This document shows positions 1 to 7,122 of a DNA stretch of 17,584 nucleotides, piece after piece. The translations under genes and the position numbers were made by a program. Position 1 is the first letter of the stretch. Each line of letters begins with the position of its first letter. The notes under the pieces were generated by a model, which saw nothing but the letters and a program-made list of their open reading frames with translations, did not search any database and was not told where the DNA came from. This DNA is from Desulfatirhabdium butyrativorans (GTDB taxonomy: Bacteria; Desulfobacterota; Desulfobacteria; Desulfobacterales; JAIFKL01). The DNA lies in assembly GCA_022736535.1 (NCBI GenBank), contig DZCT01000046.1, positions 1 to 17,584 of the forward strand, given 5' to 3'.

Positions 1-847
1 CCAGCGCCATGCCTGCAAAATTCCATATATGATGAGTATGCGCCACTGCCTGTTCTTCAAAGCCTGCTTTGAATTGTCCCAAAATGATGTTTGTCACAAG
101 AGCGGCAATCACAATGGCAAGGACGCCAGAAAAAAGATGCAACTGTCGGAACAGAATCAGGTCTCTGAACGCGCCCATTGTGCAGAAACGGCTTCTCTGA
201 GCGATAAATCCGATGCCGATTCCCACGAGAAGGGAAACGATCACCGGCGCGTGCATGGAACCGGGTCCTTTGACGCTGTAAAAAAGCACCCCGCTCTGAG
301 GCTGATCTTTGATTTGCGGAAAAATCAGCATCAGTGTCAGAAAGCCTGCCATGATGAGGGGCATAAGCCAGCCTGCGGATATGTCTGCTTTCTGGCTGCG
401 TCCGAGATTGTATCCGCCCTTGAAAAACAAGGTGCCGATGCCGATGCCGCATATCAGTCCGAGTATGCCGGAAACAGCGTTCAGGTCGCCGCCGGAGAGT
501 CTCAGCATGGCGCGCCAGGGACATCCCAGAAAGACCAGTGCGCCGATCATGGCAAAAATGCCGAGAACAAATCTGACAATGGGCGCGGAGCCGCCTCGGG
601 GTCGAAATTCTTTGAAAAGATAGGCTGCTGCCAGCGAGCCGAAAACAAAGCCGATGATTTCGGGCCGCATATACTGTACCACATCAGCCCGGTGCAGTCC
701 GATTGCGCCGCAAATATCCCGCTCAAAACAGGCGACACAGATGCCCATGTTGCCGGGATTTCCCAATTTTTGCAGAACCGGGGCGAGAACGCCGATCACA
801 GCTCCCACCGCAATGACGCCCCAGCGAGTTGCAAAAAAATTCTTCAT
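1..847 (-). CDS. yedE: YedE-family selenium/sulfur transporter (partial, C-terminus beyond window)
   Basis: The reverse strand is open from an ATG at 847 to the window edge (282 codons seen, no stop). The protein is a polytopic membrane protein of the YeeE/YedE family, closest by eye to the YedE proteins linked to selenium metabolism; the role would be uptake of a selenium or sulfur species across the inner membrane. Supporting marks are the N-terminal GNMGICVACFERD with Cys37, Cys40 and Cys46, the FLGCPWR motif with Cys109, the GGYNLGRSQ stretch near 145-152, and the second-half motif QRSRFCTMGAFRD with Cys222, typical of the duplicated YeeE/YedE fold. Hydrophobic helices recur through the whole sequence. 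The start is fixed by a strong Shine-Dalgarno (AAGGAGGGAGATA then ATG). The usual partners (selD, yedF/TusA-like) would lie left of the window. Family call is confident; the selenium substrate is inferred from family. Confidence 0.88.
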   Translation of the reverse strand, partial: MKNFFATRWGVIAVGAVIGVLAPVLQKLGNPGNMGICVACFERDICGAIGLHRADVVQYMRPEIIGFVFGSLAAAYLFKEFRPRGGSAPIVRFVLGIFAMIGALVFLGCPWRAMLRLSGGDLNAVSGILGLICGIGIGTLFFKGGYNLGRSQKADISAGWLMPLIMAGFLTLMLIFPQIKDQPQSGVLFYSVKGPGSMHAPVIVSLLVGIGIGFIAQRSRFCTMGAFRDLILFRQLHLFSGVLAIVIAALVTNIILGQFKAGFEEQAVAHTHHIWNFAGMAL

Positions 848-1048
848 TATCTCCCTCCTTGGATTAAAAAAAACAGAATTTAAAAAAACGAAACACTTTT
901 TTCGTGTCCCTTTGTGGAATGAACTTTGGGGAGATTTTTTATATCAGACCGGCAGGACTGTCAAATTGATAAAATTCATGCGAGAGACATGCTTCATTGA
1001 TTATTTCTATGGAAGCCTTCTCATTTCTCATTTCTCACTTCTCATTTC
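848..1048. other. Short intergenic gap between yedE and the lyase-like gene
   Basis: AT-rich gap that should hold the promoter of the minus-strand yedE gene; no convincing promoter boxes could be assigned by eye. Its right end carries most of a heptamer array (1019-1053) that also supplies the stop codon of the next gene. Confidence 0.5.
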
Positions 1049-1053
1049 TCACT
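1019..1053 (-). repeat. Heptanucleotide array, five A(A/G)TGAGA units
   Basis: Five perfect-length 7-bp units; on the plus strand they read TCTCATT, TCTCATT, TCTCACT, TCTCATT, TCTCACT. On the minus strand the unit A(A/G)TGAGA is a variant of the ATTGAGA unit found in three other arrays of this window. The TGA stop of the lyase-like gene (1051-1049) lies inside the last unit. Confidence 0.85.
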
Positions 1054-3637
1054 TCAGCCGCTGTTTGAGAAACTGAATTTCTCTTTTGAGAGAAAAAGTG
1101 AAGCGAACTTTATTCACAGCATCAGCATGTTGTGAGACATGGCCGGAACGGACCGGCACCATATCATAACGCCTGAAATAAGGATACATCATGCCGTTTA
1201 GCAGGATCAATGCAAGGGGGCGGGTCAATGTCCTGCTGTCAAACTTCAGAAGATATGCGACAGCCTGTTCATAAAAAAACTGCGCTCTTTCAAGAAAATG
1301 CTGCCGATGCGAAGGCTCGCAATATATTGACGCTGAAAGCAGAATATTGCATTTGCGGATGTCCTGCGCAGCCCATGTTTCATTCGTATATTCCAATTTT
1401 TCCGGCTTGTCCAAATAGGGATATTCGTTTTCCGCCATCCATCTGGCATAATGAATCAGGCTCTGCTTTGCATAATGCCACATTGAATCGAACTGTCCGG
1501 CTTCTGTTTTTATGTCTAAATACTTGACAAGCGATTGGAGAAAAACCGTGTACATCCAACGGTTTTCCGCATCGAGCAGGTCTCTTTTTTCAATATCGTC
1601 CTGCGGATGAATGCAGCAGCAGATTAGATATTCGGCTTTTTCCAAGTATTTTTTATCAGTTGTAAGACTGTACGCGTTCATCAGGGCATTTAAAGAATTG
1701 CCGCTGGCGCGTCCGGGACCGTCGAGTTCATAAACCTTATTCAATTCTACTAAATTCTGCTTTCCGAGACGGGTTTTCAGCAACAGCCGAAGGCGGCGCA
1801 ATTCTTTGATGAGCCGGGCGCAAAGCGTGCTTCCCATGTCCATGTTAGCGATGACAAACTCGGCTAATTCCAGAACCGCTTCTTTTGAAGACAGACTGCC
1901 GGTCATGTAGTAATGCAGCAGCAGCCCGGTTGAGTAATTGTGAGACAAAGAAGGTCCCCCGCCGTAAGCCGCAAGATTTCTCTGCCCCGCGTGTTTTTTG
2001 GAAAAACATCGGTGGGTGGCGGTTTGCACATCAATGTAATGTTCCGTGTGCCAGAACAAGCCGTGATTGTATTCGGCTCTGTCCTCGTCTGTGTGATAAA
2101 TGTCAATGTCTTTCATGTGGCGGCAGAGCGGGTCAGCCAGCAGAAACCACCTGTAATCGCCGCTTGCGGCAAACTGCATCAGCGTACCGTAAATGCAGTC
2201 GTATTGGTTGTTGTAATGGGAAATCAGAGGATCGCCGCCCTCATGTCCTGCGGCTTCGTGATCCGCGTAAAATTCCCCGAAATGCCGCCAGCCGTATTCG
2301 TCAATGATTTCCCGGCGGTGAAAAAAAGTGTTTTCTCCCCGAACTGCGGTATTTACCGAAGATGTTAAGGGGTTATCCGCATCTTCGCTTTCAGGAATCA
2401 GACAGCCGAAAGCTTTGCTTTTTGCATTCCATTCGGGGGTTGTGCGGGCAATCATCGGCGTGTGAAGATTCGGAATTGAAGATTCAAGACCGAAATCCAA
2501 AAAGACCGTGTGCGTTTTCTGTTCGCCGCCCTGCAATTCAAACACATCGCCGTATTGTTTGGGAAACAGCCTCACCGTGACGGTTTTTTCATCCGCTTCC
2601 AATGCTTTGGGAAAATTCTGCCAGAAATCCTGAACCGCGGCGGAAATCTTTTTTTCATCATCTGTCACACAAAGAACCGGATTTATTCTTGTTCCTTCCT
2701 GAATCATTTTTCCGTCGGAGAATATTCTGTAGCCTTTAAAAGAGGTTGTGATTTCGCCGTTCCGGTTCACATGATTTCTGCTGTTCCAATGCCCGCCCCC
2801 GCTGGAAGCTTGGTAAATTGAGAATTGAGAATTGAGGATTGAGAATTGAGAGTTCAGGGGCGGCATCTGCCCTCCCGTTAAAACGATGGTTTTGTTTTTA
2901 CGGGTGTTCAGCGCGGCGTGGACGGAGAGGTCTTTGAAGAAAATTGACCCCGGATCGCCGAGGTCCCATAAGCCGCCCGGATGTATTGCCGCTTTGGGAT
3001 TGAGAACGGTAAATTCTATCCGGCTCACGGCGCTGTTTGCAAAAAAGCTGATTCTTGCAAAAAAAGAAGCAAAACTTGTTGAATTGTCAAGTCTTCTGAA
3101 TTTGCCTTCGGCTTTCAGCGTGGTTCTGAGCGGTCCTTGGGTTTCCAAGAAAATTCTGTCAATAAGCGGCTCGTATTTTGCGCCGGATTCGTCTGTCAGA
3201 ACAATGCCGCTTTTCCGGGCATCTGAAATTTCCTCTCCCCTGACCGCAACCCGGTCAAAGGGTTTGAATATTTTTGAACTGACAAAAAATGCGGCAGCGG
3301 CTGTATCAACAACAAAGCCTTCGCTGTTTGATTTGACAGTTATACAGGAATTTTCATCTGAAATATTCTGTGCGTCATTCAGCATCAGTTCCAGTTGACT
3401 GACGCTTTTCGCGCTGATATTTGCCTGAAAATCCAGCAGCAGCCATTTCAGGCTGTTGTCAGACCATCGGGCAAGCGGCTGTGTCTGAAGCGGAACAGGA
3501 TTGCCTTCCGCATCCCGCAGGGAAAGGTTTGCTGTGTCTCCGAGCATTCCTTTGGGAAAGGGAACGCCCACCGTGACCGGCGCATGATGCCGGTCAATGC
3601 CGTCATGTTCTTCAAGAATGATCGTCGTTGTCATCAT
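1049..3637 (-). CDS. Exo-rhamnogalacturonan lyase-like protein (PcRGLX/YetA, RIFT barrel family)
   Basis: 862 residues. The N-terminal 20-70 stretch (VTVGVPFPKGML, then LARWSDNSLKWLLLDF) is the hallmark of the PcRGLX/YetA RIFT-barrel domain; a central beta-rich part follows, and the C-terminal half has the helical-barrel motifs YGWRHFGEFYADHEA (448-462), SHYNNQYDCIYG (473-484), YNHGLFWHTEHY (523-534) and GGGPSLSHNYSTG (559-571). Relatives are PL26-type exo-rhamnogalacturonan lyases and Bacillus YetA; the substrate here is unknown. There is no signal peptide, so it should be cytoplasmic. The reading frame stays open to 3712, but those 25 codons come from palindromic repeats; the ATG at 3637 has GGGAAG seven bases upstream and starts the conserved domain. 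Oddities: residues 261-274 are encoded by a heptamer array inserted in frame just before the YQASSGG segment, and the stop codon lies in a second array. It stands alone as a transcription unit. Confidence 0.75.
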   Translation of the reverse strand: MMTTTIILEEHDGIDRHHAPVTVGVPFPKGMLGDTANLSLRDAEGNPVPLQTQPLARWSDNSLKWLLLDFQANISAKSVSQLELMLNDAQNISDENSCITVKSNSEGFVVDTAAAAFFVSSKIFKPFDRVAVRGEEISDARKSGIVLTDESGAKYEPLIDRIFLETQGPLRTTLKAEGKFRRLDNSTSFASFFARISFFANSAVSRIEFTVLNPKAAIHPGGLWDLGDPGSIFFKDLSVHAALNTRKNKTIVLTGGQMPPLNSQFSILNSQFSIYQASSGGGHWNSRNHVNRNGEITTSFKGYRIFSDGKMIQEGTRINPVLCVTDDEKKISAAVQDFWQNFPKALEADEKTVTVRLFPKQYGDVFELQGGEQKTHTVFLDFGLESSIPNLHTPMIARTTPEWNAKSKAFGCLIPESEDADNPLTSSVNTAVRGENTFFHRREIIDEYGWRHFGEFYADHEAAGHEGGDPLISHYNNQYDCIYGTLMQFAASGDYRWFLLADPLCRHMKDIDIYHTDEDRAEYNHGLFWHTEHYIDVQTATHRCFSKKHAGQRNLAAYGGGPSLSHNYSTGLLLHYYMTGSLSSKEAVLELAEFVIANMDMGSTLCARLIKELRRLRLLLKTRLGKQNLVELNKVYELDGPGRASGNSLNALMNAYSLTTDKKYLEKAEYLICCCIHPQDDIEKRDLLDAENRWMYTVFLQSLVKYLDIKTEAGQFDSMWHYAKQSLIHYARWMAENEYPYLDKPEKLEYTNETWAAQDIRKCNILLSASIYCEPSHRQHFLERAQFFYEQAVAYLLKFDSRTLTRPLALILLNGMMYPYFRRYDMVPVRSGHVSQHADAVNKVRFTFSLKREIQFLKQRLK
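2817..2851. repeat. Heptanucleotide array ATTGAGA x5 inside a CDS
   Basis: Five tandem 7-bp units (ATTGAGA, ATTGAGA, ATTGAGG, ATTGAGA, ATTGAGA) with flanking partial units, read through in frame by the lyase-like gene as the repetitive peptide LNSQFSI-LNSQFSI. Because 7 is not a multiple of 3, gain or loss of one unit would shift the frame. Confidence 0.9.
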
Positions 3638-3647
3638 TTGTTTTCTT

Positions 3648-3704
3648 CCCGTTCCCACGCTCCGCATGGGAAGGTCGCTTCGGAACAGGGACGCGGAGCG
3701 TCCC
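3648..3704. repeat. Two degenerate CACGCTCCGCGTG-type palindromes
   Basis: 3648-3673 is a diverged copy of the palindrome split by the 3758-3914 element, with triloop TCC and one mismatch in the inner stem (GCATGGGAA). 3688-3704 is a perfect 7-bp stem GGGACGC/GCGTCCC around a GGA triloop (TCC on the minus strand). They lie in the 5' leader of the lyase-like gene and artificially extend its open frame. Confidence 0.75.
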
Positions 3705-3757
3705 GTCTGCATTAATGCCCGTTAAGTTTCGGTATATCTCGTTCCCACGCTCCGCGT

Positions 3758-3914
3758 CAATGGCATTAAGTTAAGAGAAAAATATAGCGGACAACATCAC
3801 CGAAATGTAGAAATGTAGGTTGGGGTGAGCCTGCGAACCCCAACACCTGCCGGATGATGTCGGGGTTCGCAGGCTCACCCCGACCTACATTTTTCTCTTA
3901 ACTTAATGCCATTG
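3758..3914. mobile_element. Miniature inverted-repeat element, copy 1, inserted in a palindrome
   Basis: 157-bp element bounded by perfect 26-bp inverted repeats (3758-3783 and 3889-3914) beginning CAATGGCATTAAGTTAAG. It has no ORF. It is flanked by 11-bp imperfect direct repeats, ACGCTCCGCGT (3747-3757) and ACGCAGAACGT (3915-3925; four differences). Outside these, TCTCGTTCCC and GGGAACGAGA are complementary. Removing 3758-3925 rejoins a perfect 14-bp-stem, TCC-triloop palindrome whose near-identical copy lies at 16340-16370. The 11-bp duplication (ACGC-TCC-GCGT) is centred exactly on the triloop. An 11-bp duplication fits IS4/IS231-type transposition; assignment to that family is inference. 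Confidence 0.85.
3812..3891. repeat. Inner palindrome carried by miniature element copy 1
   Basis: 36-bp arms (3812-3847 and 3856-3891) with about four mismatches around an 8-nt loop; the core GGGGTGAGCCTGCGAACCCC is clearly visible on the left arm. The sequence is unrelated to the surrounding terminal repeats. A 28-bp stretch (3784-3811) with no counterpart on the right side separates it from the left terminal repeat. Confidence 0.85.
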
Positions 3915-4027
3915 ACGCAGAACGTGGGAACGAGAACTCTCAGGCTCAGAGCATAAGAACAAAAAAATATATATCATGTATGAAATTATCTTGCAACAAT
4001 TCTGATATTCTTCTAAACTATTTCATT

Positions 4028-5527
4028 ATGAAAACAAAAATCATCTATACGTTGCTGATTTTCTTTTACACTGTTGCCGGGCTGCGGGCAGATGACATCA
4101 AGCCTGCGCCTGTGTCTCAACTGCCTGTTTTGACAGAAAAACAGCAAATTATCATCATTCCAGTGGAGGGCGAAGTGGGACCCGCCATGGCTGCGTTTGT
4201 CTCGCGGGCGGTTGCTGAGGGCAAAAAACATCCCGACGCTCTTTTTGTGTTTAAAATGGACACCTTCGGCGGACGCGTGGATTCCGCATTTGAGATTGTT
4301 GACACGCTTCTCAGCATTCCTGCGGAAAAAAGCATCGCTTATGTGGAAAAACGGGCAATATCCGCGGGCGCGCTCATTGCCCTGTCCTGCGGAGACCTTG
4401 TGATGAAACACACCACCACCATCGGCGACTGTGCGCCCATTATGCTTTCAAACGAAGGTCCTCAGATGCTGGGAGAGAAATTTCAGTCCCCGATCCGGGC
4501 AAAATTCCGCACGCTGGCAAAACGCAACGGTTATCCCGAAGTGCTGTCAGAAGCCATGGTCAGTTCCGACACGGCAATTTACAGAATTGAAATGGCGGAC
4601 GGCAAAATTCTTTATATGAGTTCAACAGATTATGAAGATTTGACCGATGCGGAAAAGAAAAAAGTGCGCGCCAAAAAAACGGTCAAAGACAGGGAAAAAC
4701 TGCTGACCATGGACGATGACGAAGCTTTGGTATTCGGCTTTTCCGAAATGAGCGTCAGCTCGCTTGAAGAAATGCTTGAAAAAAAAGGCATTCGGGATTA
4801 TCATCTCATCACTTTTGAGGAAAGCTGGTCCGAACAATTGGTGAGATTTATCACCACGATTACGCCGGTTCTGATGATTATCGGATTTGCGGGGCTGTAT
4901 ATCGAGATGCAGACGCCCGGGTTCGGTGTTCCGGGAATTGCGGGCATTCTCTGTCTTGCGCTGGTCTTTTTCGGACAATATCTGGCAGGGCTTGCAAATT
5001 ATACGGAACTGCTCATCGTCATTATCGGGATTCTGCTGCTGGGCGTTGAAATGTTTGTACTGCCGGGCTTCGGCATTGCAGGCTTTGCGGCAATTGCCAT
5101 GCTCGCGGTCGGCATGATCCTTTCGCTTCAGAATTTTGTTCTTCCGAATCCTGAAATCCCCTGGGAAGCCCCGCTCCTCAGACAGAATGTCATAACCGTA
5201 TTCGGAAGCCTGCTGGGATCAGCCGTTCTTATATTTATTTTTTTACGCTACATCTTTCCGAAACTTTCAGGGATGGTGAAGGGTCCTTATCTGACAAAAA
5301 CGCTGGCGCAGTCTCATGTGGATTCAGATGCCCCTGTTTCAGTTTCCATAGGCGACAAAGGCATAGTGATAAAGCCGCTGCGGCCTGCCGGAACAGTGAA
5401 AATCGGGGAAGAACTGTATGACGTGGTGTCAGACGGCGAATTTGTCGCCAAAGGCGAAAGCGTTGTTGTGGCGGAAATTCAGGCGAACCGAATCATGGTG
5501 TCAAGGAGTCGGAAAGATGAACAGTGA
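4028..5527 (+). CDS. nfeD: Long NfeD family membrane-bound ClpP-class serine protease
   Basis: 499 residues. An N-terminal signal/anchor (2-20) precedes a ClpP-like protease domain (about 40-265), a four-helix membrane region (about 272-410), and a C-terminal NfeD OB-fold (about 440-494, starting IGDKGIVIKPLRPAG). The catalytic pair by analogy with archaeal NfeD homologues is Ser112 in AISAGALIAL and Lys159 in IRAKFRTLAK; the Gly-Gly at 81-82 (DTFGGRVDS) fits the oxyanion region. The enzyme is expected to cut hydrophobic segments of membrane proteins facing the periplasm and to partner flotillin-like proteins. The start at 4028 is chosen because it gives a clean signal sequence; an in-frame ATG at 3980 adds 16 residues and neither has a good Shine-Dalgarno. 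It overlaps the next gene by 11 bp, so the two are translationally coupled. Confidence 0.92.
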   Translation: MKTKIIYTLLIFFYTVAGLRADDIKPAPVSQLPVLTEKQQIIIIPVEGEVGPAMAAFVSRAVAEGKKHPDALFVFKMDTFGGRVDSAFEIVDTLLSIPAEKSIAYVEKRAISAGALIALSCGDLVMKHTTTIGDCAPIMLSNEGPQMLGEKFQSPIRAKFRTLAKRNGYPEVLSEAMVSSDTAIYRIEMADGKILYMSSTDYEDLTDAEKKKVRAKKTVKDREKLLTMDDDEALVFGFSEMSVSSLEEMLEKKGIRDYHLITFEESWSEQLVRFITTITPVLMIIGFAGLYIEMQTPGFGVPGIAGILCLALVFFGQYLAGLANYTELLIVIIGILLLGVEMFVLPGFGIAGFAAIAMLAVGMILSLQNFVLPNPEIPWEAPLLRQNVITVFGSLLGSAVLIFIFLRYIFPKLSGMVKGPYLTKTLAQSHVDSDAPVSVSIGDKGIVIKPLRPAGTVKIGEELYDVVSDGEFVAKGESVVVAEIQANRIMVSRSRKDEQ

Positions 5528-6005
5528 TCTTGTATTGGCAATTGTGTTGCAATTTTTGGGCGTGGGGGTTATTATTGCAGAGTTTATTCTGCCTTCAGCG
5601 GGTCTGCTGACGGTGACAGCCATTGCCGCGTTCGGCTATTCGGTTTTCCATGTATTTTGGAATGTTTCCAGAGAAGCAGGCATCGCTTTTATGGCGGCGG
5701 ATGTGCTGCTGATTCCCGCAGCCGTGGTTATCGGCATGAAAATGATCAGCAAATCGCCGGCAGCTTTGAAAAAAACGCTGACCAGCGAAAACGGCGTCAC
5801 AACGCAGGATTCATATTTGCAGGTTCTGGTGGGAAAAACCGGAAAAGCCCTGACAACGCTCCGTCCCGCAGGAAAAGCCCTGATTGACGGGATGCGTTTG
5901 GATGTGGTTTCCACCGGAGATTATATTGAAAAAAACAGTGAGATTGTCGTGTCGGATGTCAGCGGCAATCGGATTGTGGTGAAGGAATTGAGAATTGAGA
6001 ATTGA
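5517..6005 (+). CDS. Short NfeD family protein (membrane segments plus OB-fold)
   Basis: 162 residues, lacking the protease domain. Three hydrophobic helices (about 4-24, 28-49, 54-77) are followed by a soluble NfeD OB-fold domain (about 105-157: GKTGKALTTLRPAGKALIDG and GDYIEKNSEIVV). Short NfeDs like this usually act as non-catalytic partners that recruit or stabilise flotillin-like proteins in the membrane. A good Shine-Dalgarno (AAGGAG, 5503-5508) sits eight bases before the ATG, inside the end of the long nfeD gene. The last five codons (LRIEN) and the TGA stop come from a heptamer repeat array, so the natural C-terminus may once have lain a little differently. Family identification is confident; the partner role is inferred from the neighbours. 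Confidence 0.88.
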   Translation: MNSDLVLAIVLQFLGVGVIIAEFILPSAGLLTVTAIAAFGYSVFHVFWNVSREAGIAFMAADVLLIPAAVVIGMKMISKSPAALKKTLTSENGVTTQDSYLQVLVGKTGKALTTLRPAGKALIDGMRLDVVSTGDYIEKNSEIVVSDVSGNRIVVKELRIEN

Positions 6006-6028
6006 GAAGTGAGAATTGAGAAGTGAGA
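5987..6028 (+). repeat. Heptanucleotide array, six A(T/G)TGAGA units
   Basis: Units read ATTGAGA x3, AGTGAGA, ATTGAGA, AGTGAGA. The first units overlap the 3' end of the short nfeD gene and provide its stop codon. The array faces an inverted array at 6048-6082 and can pair with it. Confidence 0.9.
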
Positions 6029-6047
6029 AATAAATTCACGCCTGTGT

Positions 6048-6082
6048 TCAATTTTCAATTTTCAATTCTCAATTCTCAATTC
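6048..6082 (-). repeat. Inverted heptanucleotide array, five TCAATT(T/C) units
   Basis: Units TCAATTT x2 then TCAATTC x3, the complement of the ATTGAGA array just upstream, separated from it by about 19 bp. Together they could form a long hairpin in the leader just before the floA ribosome binding site. Confidence 0.88.
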
Positions 6083-6098
6083 AACAAAGGGGGTTGTT

Positions 6099-7079
6099 AT
6101 GACACAGATTCTGATTGTAATTGCGGCGATTATTCTCATCGTCATTTTCTTTTTTATTTATTCTTCTCTGTCGCTCTGGTTCCAGTCGCTGGTATCGGGC
6201 GCACAGGTGGGGCTGCTCAACATCGTGTTTATGCGGTTCCGGAAAGTGCCGCCGAAATTGATTGTGGAAGTCAGAATCATGGCGGTGAAAACAGGCGTTG
6301 AAGTTTCAACAGATGAGCTTGAATCCCATTTTCTCGCGGGCGGCGATGTCATGCGCGTGGTGAAAGCATTGATTGCGGCGGACAAGGCAAACATTCCTCT
6401 CAACTTCAACCGTGCGGCAGCCATTGATCTGGCAGGCAGAAATGTGCTGGAGGCGGTTCAGATGAGCGTCAATCCCAAAGTGATTGAAACGCCTCTGGTC
6501 GCGGCAATGGCAAAGGACGGCATTCAGTTGAAAGCCATTTCCCGCGTCACGGTTCGGGCAAATATTGACCGGCTCGTGGGCGGCGCAGGAGAAGAAACGG
6601 TTCTGGCGCGGGTCGGCGAAGGCATTGTCACGACTATCGGCTCTGCGGAAAGCCACAAATCTGTTCTGGAAAATCCCGACACCATCAGCAAGCGGGTGCT
6701 GGAAAAAGGTTTGGACGCGGGAACCGCGTTTGAAATTCTGTCCATTGATATTGCGGATGTGGATGTGGGAAAAAACATCGGCGCGGAATTGGAAACCGAC
6801 CGCGCCGAAGCGGACAAAAAAATCGCTCAGGCAAAAGCCGAAGAACGCCGGGCAATGGCATTCGCGGCGGAGCAGGAAATGAAGGCAAGAGTTCAGGAAA
6901 TGCGGGCAAAAGTCGTGGAAGCAGAAGCGCAGGTGCCGCTTGCCATTGCAGAGGCTTTCCGGGCGGGAAATATCGGCATCATGGATTATTACCGGATGAA
7001 AAATATCATGGCAGACACGCAGATGCGGGATTCGATTGCGCTGACAGGCAAGCCTGCGGCAAAGGAAGAAAAATCGTAA
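6099..7079 (+). CDS. floA: Flotillin-like protein FloA
   Basis: 326 residues, the usual size of FloA (YqfA). An N-terminal membrane hairpin or anchor (about 3-24) is followed by the SPFH-like domain with characteristic runs LIVEVRIMAVKTG (54-66), HFLAGGDVMRVVKALIAAD (77-95), NFNRAAAIDLAGRNVLEAVQ (102-121) and VRANIDRLVGGAGEETVLARVGEGIV (152-177), and then an Ala/Glu-rich coiled coil (about 229-290). FloA scaffolds membrane microdomains on the cytoplasmic face and works with NfeD proteins, which are encoded directly upstream on the same strand. Ribosome binding site AAAGGGGG lies five bases before the ATG. The 93-bp gap from the short nfeD gene is filled by two facing heptamer arrays. Identification is very secure. 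Confidence 0.96.
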   Translation: MTQILIVIAAIILIVIFFFIYSSLSLWFQSLVSGAQVGLLNIVFMRFRKVPPKLIVEVRIMAVKTGVEVSTDELESHFLAGGDVMRVVKALIAADKANIPLNFNRAAAIDLAGRNVLEAVQMSVNPKVIETPLVAAMAKDGIQLKAISRVTVRANIDRLVGGAGEETVLARVGEGIVTTIGSAESHKSVLENPDTISKRVLEKGLDAGTAFEILSIDIADVDVGKNIGAELETDRAEADKKIAQAKAEERRAMAFAAEQEMKARVQEMRAKVVEAEAQVPLAIAEAFRAGNIGIMDYYRMKNIMADTQMRDSIALTGKPAAKEEKS

Positions 7080-7122
7080 AACGGTCAATACGAAGACTTA
7101 ACCGTAAGGGCGCCGCCGGTGT

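Larger units (their letters stand above)
3638..4027. other. Divergent intergenic region filled with nested palindromes
   Basis: 390-bp gap between the divergent lyase-like gene and the NfeD-FloA cluster. It holds two degenerate palindromes (3648-3704), a miniature element (3758-3914) and about 90 bp of AT-rich DNA before the nfeD start, where its promoter should be. No ORF of note. Confidence 0.7.

Noticed and set aside
29..883. Long plus-strand open frame of 284 codons
   Set aside because: It is the antisense shadow of yedE, whose reverse-strand translation shows clear family motifs, membrane helices and a strong Shine-Dalgarno.
3638..3712. N-terminal extension of the lyase-like protein by 25 residues
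   Set aside because: These codons come from palindromic repeats; the conserved domain and a ribosome binding site support the start at 3637.
3991..4019. Possible promoter TTGCAA, 17-bp spacer, TAAACT before nfeD
   Set aside because: Only 4 of 6 matches in each box and it would place the transcript start almost on the ATG; too weak to annotate.
1019..6082. Heptamer arrays as CRISPR or coding tandem repeats
   Set aside because: Seven-bp units without spacers, present in both coding and non-coding DNA; simple tandem arrays are the better description.
6306..7088. 260-codon minus-strand open frame opposite floA
   Set aside because: His/Cys/Phe-rich low-quality composition typical of an antisense shadow; floA is certain.
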